Assembly (NCBI GenBank): GCA_035503915.1
Contig: DATJSU010000059.1
Location: forward strand, 1-41,267
DNA: 41,267 nt
Reading direction: 5' to 3'
Origin: DATJMJ01 sp035503915
GTDB taxonomy: Bacteria; Actinomycetota; Acidimicrobiia; Acidimicrobiales; Palsa-688
Part shown: positions 40,185 through 41,267 of the stretch, one piece after another
Layout of the letters: the number at the start of each line of letters is the position of its first letter
Numbering within the stretch: the stretch's first letter is position 1
Position numbers and translations under genes: made by a program
Notes under the pieces: model-generated
Databases searched by the model: none
What the model saw: only the letters and a program-made list of their open reading frames with translations
Told to the model about the DNA's origin: nothing

Positions 40185-41267
40185 GCGGGGCGTGCCCGTC
40201 ACAACGAGGTCGTCGCCGACGACAACGCAAAGACGGGTGCTCGGGCAGGAGATGCCGGTCGTCAAAGTGTTGGGACCGGTGGGGTTCGTAAACGCGGTCG
40301 GCCACGCTTGGGCACCGCCGGCCGGGTCCTGGGAGGTCACGAGGTCCACCGAGACATCGGATGCGACACAAAAATGGGGGTTCCTGCACAGTAGCGAGCC
40401 CAGTGGAGCGCCGCTCCCAATACCGCTTAGCCTTTTCCATGCTGCCGGCCCGCCTTCCGGGTCGGAAGACTCGAGAAGAAAATTGCCAGCGCTCCCCGAG
40501 GCACCCGCCAGGCAGAACCTTTCACCTGTGCAGCTGACAACATTGACCTCGTTGCTGGTGCCTGCAACAAAATCGACGCGTGCAAACTTCCACGCGAGAG
40601 CACCACCTCGCGGGTGAGACGTTGTGAGGATGTCGCCCCCCTGGTCACCGGCAACGCAAAAACGCACGCTCGTGCAGTCGATCGACATAACCTCCAGGTT
40701 GTGAGCGACGTCTACCGGCGCGCTCGCCCAGCCCGAGGGCGGCCCCGAGGGCGTGGTCGTGCTCAGGATGTCGCCGTCGACGTCGGATACCAGGCAAAGC
40801 CGTACGCTCGGACAAGACAGCGCGACAAACTCGTCGCCGCCCGAGCCTCGCTTTGCCCCCACGTTGGTCGATTTCCATGTCTTCGCGCCTCCAGCGGGGC
40901 GCCTCGAAGTGAGCACGTCCCCGGCCACGTCAACCGCCACGCACAACCTTGGGCTCGGGCAGGACACGCCTGACAACGGCGTAGGACCGTCGATGTTCTC
41001 ACGACGCCATGACGAGGCACGAGAGGGATCCCGCGAAACAAATACGTTGCCGGCATCGTCGGCAGCCACGCAGAGGGAAACGGACGGGCATGACACCGCT
41101 ACGAGCCCATTGTTCCCATCAGGCAGCTTGGCTGCGTGCCAAGCGAGGCCCGCAGGCTCCCTTGGGACAGTTGTCCGAGGTGCTGCAGGTGCCGTCGTGG
41201 CTAGAGCCGTTGTCGGAGGGGCAGTAGTGGGCGGGGCAGTAGTGGGCGGGGCAGTAGTGGGCGGGGC
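40182..41267 (-). CDS. Exported repeat protein with Cys-pair propeller-like repeats (5' end outside window)
   Basis: The reading frame is open from the right edge of the window to the stop at 40182, so the start is missing. The visible N-terminal part is a Thr/Pro/Ala stalk made of APPTT pentapeptides, then VPREPAGLAWHAAKLPDGN. Seven repeats of about 43 residues follow, each beginning SCPSxxLCVAxD, then GDVLTS, a short Pro-Gly-Gly segment and a Trp. The two Cys of each repeat are six apart and probably form disulfides, which suggests an extracellular location. The pattern resembles BNR/sialidase-like propeller repeats. I know no function. An internal GTG at 41096 is not a likely start because it lies inside the first repeat. 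Confidence 0.8.
   Translation of the reverse strand, partial: APPTTAPPTTAPPTTAPPTTALATTAPAAPRTTVPREPAGLAWHAAKLPDGNNGLVAVSCPSVSLCVAADDAGNVFVSRDPSRASSWRRENIDGPTPLSGVSCPSPRLCVAVDVAGDVLTSRRPAGGAKTWKSTNVGAKRGSGGDEFVALSCPSVRLCLVSDVDGDILSTTTPSGPPSGWASAPVDVAHNLEVMSIDCTSVRFCVAGDQGGDILTTSHPRGGALAWKFARVDFVAGTSNEVNVVSCTGERFCLAGASGSAGNFLLESSDPEGGPAAWKRLSGIGSGAPLGSLLCRNPHFCVASDVSVDLVTSQDPAGGAQAWPTAFTNPTGPNTLTTGISCPSTRLCVVVGDDLVVTGTPR
41217..41267 (-). repeat. 15-bp tandem repeat encoding APPTT
   Basis: AGTAGTGGGCGGGGC is repeated three times up to the window edge, with a partial copy before it. Read on the minus strand it encodes Ala-Pro-Pro-Thr-Thr pentapeptides in frame with the Cys-pair repeat protein. 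The array may continue beyond the window. Confidence 0.92.

Noticed and set aside
40182..41096. Complete 304-codon gene starting at GTG 41096
   Set aside because: The frame stays open to the window edge, with a repeat stalk in frame, and the GTG falls within the first Cys-pair repeat.

Overview
This is high-GC DNA with many GTG starts, a mycothiol S-conjugate amidase gene (mca), and the ImuA'/ImuB/DnaE2 mutasome under Gram-positive/actinobacterial LexA boxes (GAAC-N4-GTTC). That points to an actinomycete-phylum chromosome. A deep lineage such as Acidimicrobiia is a guess; no rRNA or marker gene is here to settle it. I saw no tRNA, rRNA, CRISPR array, phage or insertion sequence.

Layout. 0.2-3.5 kb: a minus-strand operon encoding a ribbon-helix-helix protein, a DUF4097 beta-strand-repeat protein, a DrrA-type ABC ATPase and an ABC-2 permease broken by a one-base frameshift. 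3.7-10 kb: DUF664/DinB-like and DUF5996 proteins, an NfeD-C-like domain, a secreted beta-propeller, a CaCA cation exchanger and a threonine aldolase-like PLP enzyme. 10-14.5 kb: isoaspartyl peptidase and cobyric acid synthase on the minus strand, diverging from a PAS-GAF-GGDEF diguanylate cyclase. 14.5-18.6 kb: SOS-controlled dnaE2, then an orphan MT-A70 adenine methyltransferase. 19-22.8 kb: a coupled ABC exporter plus DesK/NarL-type two-component operon. 22.9-25 kb: a metallo-beta-lactamase fold hydrolase diverging from mca and a short SCP2-like gene. 25-29 kb: small membrane protein, dtd, PAP2, aldo/keto reductase, FAH-family enzyme. 29-31.7 kb: imuA'-imuB behind a second LexA box. 31.7-36 kb: HpnB-type glycosyltransferase, a small Cys protein and a large lipoprotein with sialidase-like repeats. 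36-41.3 kb: a phosphonate-type permease next to a decayed copy of a sister permease, a TauE/SafE transporter, a beta-propeller, and a Cys-pair repeat protein running off the right edge.

How parts work together. The mutasome is the clearest system: DnaE2, ImuB (catalytically degenerate, with a clamp-binding motif QLGFWG) and ImuA' lie in two SOS loci about 12 kb apart. The ABC-kinase-regulator operon at 19-22.8 kb resembles antibiotic-sensing export modules. Mca implies mycothiol-dependent detoxification.

The most unusual property is the abundance of short tandem repeats. Some sit at gene ends, where the stop codon itself lies inside a repeat copy. Others are in-frame within coding genes, giving an Ala/Gly insert in DnaE2, an Asn/Gln/Ala linker in ImuB, a Pro-rich tail on the histidine kinase and a Thr/Pro/Ala stalk on the right-edge protein. 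The permease frameshift and the phnE remnant suggest that some transport functions are decaying.
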